DNA from: an uncultured Clostridia bacterium
Lineage (GTDB): Bacteria > Bacillota > Clostridia > TANB77 > CAG-508
Direction: 5' to 3'
NCBI GenBank assembly: GCA_949077355.1
Contig: CARUQW010000032.1
Location: 1 to 16,880, forward strand
Length of the DNA: 16,880 nucleotides
This document shows positions 13,970 through 16,880 of the stretch, piece after piece. The notes beneath the pieces are model-generated. The model did no database searches, had not been told where the DNA came from, and saw nothing but the letters and a program-made list of their open reading frames with translations. Each line of letters opens with the position of its first letter. Within the stretch, counting starts at the first letter, position 1. The translations under genes and the position numbers were made by a program.

Positions 13970-16783
13970 TAACATTGGTTCTTCCATACCTTGCTGTTTC
14001 ATAGCATAGTATATCTCATTATAGGCATATATCAATCGTGCTCCTTTTTTGCTATTTGATTTTGATTTAACTCTTAATTCTTCTTTTAGTTTTTTTCTTT
14101 CTTTTTCATCTAATTTATCTGTAATTTCCTTTATATTTTCAAATACCATTTTGGTCAATTCTTCGTCTGCTTCTTCTACACTTTTGTCATATTTACGGTC
14201 CATTAAGTAATATCCCATATGCTTTACTTTTTCTTGATACGAATTTAATAGTATTTTTAAGTTTCTATGTGTATATTTTTTATTTTCAACCATAAGTGAA
14301 GCAAAGCCAAATTCACTTATTTTTGCATATAAATAAGCTTTACAAGTTTCTTTTGTTAATTTTGGTTCGTAGATTCCTTTTTTCTTTATTTCATAATAAA
14401 TTCTATTGTAGGCATTGATTAATCGAATTCCTTTATTATTTCTGCCTTTTGCATTTTGAATGAGTTTATTTTTTAATTTTTCTTGTTGTTCTAAATCTAG
14501 TTTTTCTACAATTTCTTTTGTATTTTTCAATATTTTTTGTGTTAATTTTTCATCTAAATTTTCTATTTGTTTTTCGCTTCTACTATTAATTAAATAAAAG
14601 TCTAATTTTTTTAGTCCTTCTTCATATTCTTCTAATACTTTTTTTATGTTTTCTTTTATTTTGTTTCTTTCTCTCTGTAAAATATAGATAAAACCTACTT
14701 GCGCTATTTTGGCATATACGTAAGCTTTGCTTGCTTCCTTCGTTAATTTTGGTTCTTGCATTCCCTGTTTTTTTAATTCATAATATATTTTGTGATAAGC
14801 TACAATTAGTCTATTTGTACCATTTTCTACATAGTTTCCTGCTAGTTGTTTTTTTAACATTTCCTTTTCTTTTTGATTTAGTGAACTAGTAATTTCTTTT
14901 GTATTTTCTAAAATAAAGTCTGTCAATTCTTGATTTGCCTGTTGCTTTGATATATTTACTTTATTATCCAATAAATAATATTCAATGTCCACAAATTCTT
15001 GTTGATAGTGTTTCATTATTTTTTCGATACTTCTATCTTTATATTTACTTTCATTACATTGAAGCGAATAAAAGCCAACCTGACATACTTTAGAATATAC
15101 ATAAGCCTTACTCGTTTCTATTCCTAATTCAGGTTCATTCATTCCCTGTTTTTTCATGGCATAATAAATTCTATTATAAGCATTTATTAGCCTAGTTCCA
15201 TGACTTCTACATGTTTTTGAGTTACTTTTTAATTTCTTTTCTAAAATTTTTTGTTCTTTTTCATCCAAGTGATTTAGAAAAGGTTTGATTCGCTCTAATA
15301 TTTCTTTTGTTAGTTCTTCATCTGCTTCTTCTATTGATTTATCTTGTTTATTTTCTAATAAATAAAAATCTAATGCTAAAATCCCCTTTTTATAATTTTT
15401 AAAGACTTTTTTCATGATTTCTTTGGTATATTTATCATTTTCTTGTAAAGAAGTAAATCCATCTGGTCCTACCTTACAGTAAATATAGGCTTTACTTGCT
15501 TCTTGGCTTAATTTGGGTTCATCAATCTCTTTTTCTTTTAATTCCTGATATAATTTTTCGTATCCTCTTATTAATCTTCTTCCTTCTTTTCGATTATCCT
15601 CTCTGTTATATAATAGCTTTTTTTCTAATTTTCTCATTTCTTCTTTATTTAAATATTGAATATCTTTTTTCGTTTTTCTTAAAACATCTTTTATAAAGAT
15701 TGCATCTTCTGCTTCTACTCTATTTTCTAATTTTGATAGGTATTCTTGTAAATTTTCACTTTTGCTTTTCCTAAAATTATCTAGCATTTTAATGATAATT
15801 TCTTGTTCTTCTTTATCTTCTATTATTTTTGGTGCTATATCTAATAGTATATTGATTTTATTTTTGTCTATTTTGTTTTTTTCTAATGCCTTTTGTATTT
15901 TTTCTAACTTTTCTTCTAAATAGTCTTCTATTTTTATCTTTCTTTTTCTTATTTCTTCTATGTTTACAGCACTTGCTACTGTATATATATTTTCTATCTT
16001 TTTTTGTTTTAGTTTGTTGATTAACTGCTTTTGTATTTTTTCTTCTTCTGGAATTTTTTCAAATATTTTTTTTACTTCTTTTAGTTCTCTAAATTCTTTT
16101 TTTAGATATTTTATTATCTCTGGCGGAATGTTGTATTCTTTTAATAGATTGATACAATCTAAAATAAATAAATCTAATTTTATTGACTGAACTGATTTCT
16201 TACTATTTCTTAGTCTATGGATTTTCAAATTATATGGCACTTGCTGTATTTCTATTGTTTTGATAGCAGAGTATAATTTTTCTGTGTTTTGGTTGATATA
16301 ATTGTCTACTTTATTGGGGGTCATCACTATTTTTTGGTACTTTTCTATCTCCTTTTCTTCCAGTCCTTTTAAACTTTTCATCATATAATTTACTAGTTTT
16401 AATAGTCGAATGGGATGGAATATGGGTTCATTTTTTATGTTTTTTTGTTTTTTCCACCAGTCTAGTGGATGATGGGTACTTTTTCTTAAATTGTAATGCC
16501 ATATGGATGGAACGCAGTTATAAGCTAAACTATTTCCTCCTTTTGTTAAAGCAATAATATGTTCTAAACTTAAACTACGCATCTTTTGCTTTTCTTCTGT
16601 CCTAGTGGATTTTATAAATTGTTCTCCGGAAAAAGCACATCTGTTATTAAAATATTGTAATGCAATATTAGCTTGCTCTATGGTTAGTTTTCCTATTTGT
16701 CCATTTTCAATTGCTCTATTATTGTGAGTATGAATGCTTCGAAATAAAATATTTTCTTGTATATTTTTTGTATATTTTTTCAT
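13952..16783 (-). CDS. HNH nuclease-like domain fused to tandem helical repeats (N-terminal part)
   Basis: A 943-residue frame from ATG 16781-16783 after an AAAGGAAG site. Residues about 1-110 form an HNH-like module: CAFSGE (C49), then L73-E74-H75 in LSLEHIIALTKGG, N84 and N89, VPSIWHYN (H96, N98) and LRK. This matches the ββα-metal order H-N-N/H. The usual second pair of zinc cysteines is missing and only one cysteine precedes the His, so folding may differ. Residues about 150-355 are charged, coiled-coil-like. From about 358 on are repeats 1-4 and two thirds of repeat 5. The frame ends four codons after CGG at 13964-13966. A DNA-cutting role, perhaps in defence, is inferred from the HNH module only; no partner gene is visible. 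Confidence 0.82.
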   Translation of the reverse strand: MKKYTKNIQENILFRSIHTHNNRAIENGQIGKLTIEQANIALQYFNNRCAFSGEQFIKSTRTEEKQKMRSLSLEHIIALTKGGNSLAYNCVPSIWHYNLRKSTHHPLDWWKKQKNIKNEPIFHPIRLLKLVNYMMKSLKGLEEKEIEKYQKIVMTPNKVDNYINQNTEKLYSAIKTIEIQQVPYNLKIHRLRNSKKSVQSIKLDLFILDCINLLKEYNIPPEIIKYLKKEFRELKEVKKIFEKIPEEEKIQKQLINKLKQKKIENIYTVASAVNIEEIRKRKIKIEDYLEEKLEKIQKALEKNKIDKNKINILLDIAPKIIEDKEEQEIIIKMLDNFRKSKSENLQEYLSKLENRVEAEDAIFIKDVLRKTKKDIQYLNKEEMRKLEKKLLYNREDNRKEGRRLIRGYEKLYQELKEKEIDEPKLSQEASKAYIYCKVGPDGFTSLQENDKYTKEIMKKVFKNYKKGILALDFYLLENKQDKSIEEADEELTKEILERIKPFLNHLDEKEQKILEKKLKSNSKTCRSHGTRLINAYNRIYYAMKKQGMNEPELGIETSKAYVYSKVCQVGFYSLQCNESKYKDRSIEKIMKHYQQEFVDIEYYLLDNKVNISKQQANQELTDFILENTKEITSSLNQKEKEMLKKQLAGNYVENGTNRLIVAYHKIYYELKKQGMQEPKLTKEASKAYVYAKIAQVGFIYILQRERNKIKENIKKVLEEYEEGLKKLDFYLINSRSEKQIENLDEKLTQKILKNTKEIVEKLDLEQQEKLKNKLIQNAKGRNNKGIRLINAYNRIYYEIKKKGIYEPKLTKETCKAYLYAKISEFGFASLMVENKKYTHRNLKILLNSYQEKVKHMGYYLMDRKYDKSVEEADEELTKMVFENIKEITDKLDEKERKKLKEELRVKSKSNSKKGARLIYAYNEIYYAMKQQGMEEPMLTRRSM

Positions 16784-16838
16784 TTATTCTTCCTTTTTTA
16801 TATGAAAAACAACTTACAAACTTTTATGGTTCTATAAT

Positions 16839-16874
16839 AAATGTTGGGGTAGTTAAATAATTACTTCAACATTT
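16839..16874 (+). terminator. Strong hairpin with T-run, plus-strand sense
   Basis: AAATGTTGGGGTAGTT (16839-16854) and AATTACTTCAACATTT (16859-16874) form a 16-pair stem around AAAT on the plus strand. It includes three G-U pairs that would be A-C mismatches on the minus strand, and T-rich sequence follows. The sense is therefore plus, although no plus-strand gene precedes it in the right part of the window. It lies upstream of the HNH-repeat gene. It may be a transposon end or the end of an antisense transcript. Confidence 0.5.
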
Positions 16875-16880
16875 TTTATT

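Larger units (their letters stand above)
11190..15715 (-). repeat. Tandem protein-coding repeat array, about 12 units
   Basis: The block coding for EASKAY-like residues recurs near 15490, 15105, 14720, 14335, 13948, 13562 and 13176, a steady step of about 385 bases (128 residues). It then recurs at about 12825, 12455, 12085, 11725 and 11359, with steps of 350-370. Conserved unit features are a charged helix, R-x-INAYNRIYY, KK-x-GI-x-EP-x-L, T-x-EASKAY, IYAKI-x-x-x-GF and a helix ending YYLLDNK. DNA identity between units is moderate, so duplication is old. The first units are the most regular. Confidence 0.85.
11139..16783 (-). other. Composite gene: HNH domain plus about 12 repeats, interrupted by two +1 frameshifts
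   Basis: Skipping one base at 13963 and one at 13581 joins three minus-strand frames into a continuous 1880-residue reading (940 + 127 + 813). Joined this way, repeats 5 and 6 are completed exactly: LTR is followed by EACKAY in one and ECCKAY in the other, where intact copies have LTKEASKAY. This shows one ancestral gene. Whether it is now split, dying or recoded is open. The absence of other breaks over 5.6 kb argues against a long-dead pseudogene. Confidence 0.8.

Noticed and set aside
11139..16783. CRISPR array or Cas9-like gene, prompted by the HNH domain and periodic repeats
   Set aside because: The period of about 385 bases is in coding DNA with diverged units; no short identical repeats with spacers and no RuvC motifs were found.

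Overview
The window is very A+T-rich. It has Gram-positive Shine-Dalgarno sites (AAAGGAGG, AAGGAGG), sigma-A-like promoters and Firmicutes-type genes: Tex, a YkpA/YbiT-type ABC-F protein, CorA and a csoR-copZ-copA operon. This suggests a low-GC Bacillota, perhaps an uncultured gut clostridial or Bacilli lineage; the species cannot be fixed from the sequence. TGA ends several genes (tex, copZ), so TGA-to-Trp recoding is not in use.

Left part (1-5033). A 229-bp giant palindrome at 1-229 is followed, all on the minus strand, by a probable transcription unit ABC-F ATPase -> dCMP deaminase -> tex. It starts from a good promoter at 4762-4790. An 80-bp dispersed element sits in both gaps of this unit, and a third copy lies upstream of capA. 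The dCMP deaminase is broken by a one-base frameshift near its end. A small membrane protein (DUF378-like) lies upstream with its own terminator.

Middle (5270-10576). capA (plus) and corA (minus) converge on a hairpin shared by both 3' ends. Divergent from corA is a complete copper-resistance operon, csoR-copZ-copA, with a CsoR operator lying inside its own promoter. After copA come three hairpins with an almost invariant nine-base loop, like REP/BIME elements. The last hairpin can also serve as a two-way terminator.

Right part (10583-16880), minus strand. A small two-TM protein with foreign-looking codon use is preceded by what appears to be one enormous gene (16783 to 11139). It has an N-terminal HNH nuclease-like domain followed by about twelve copies of a roughly 120-128-residue helical repeat that I do not recognise. 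The frame is broken twice by +1 shifts, in adjacent repeats and at the same repeat position, each at CGG followed by A. Read through, the product would be 1880 residues.

Main point. By manual scan, about 5000 codons of the recognisable and repeat genes contain CGG only three times. All three are at the three +1 frameshift points (two in the HNH-repeat gene, one in the dCMP deaminase), each in the context CGG-A. The only other CGG codons (three) are in the foreign-looking 159-residue gene. This fits decay at three sites, but it also fits a starved or unassigned CGG codon that promotes +1 shifting, or four-base CGGA decoding. The window cannot decide between these.
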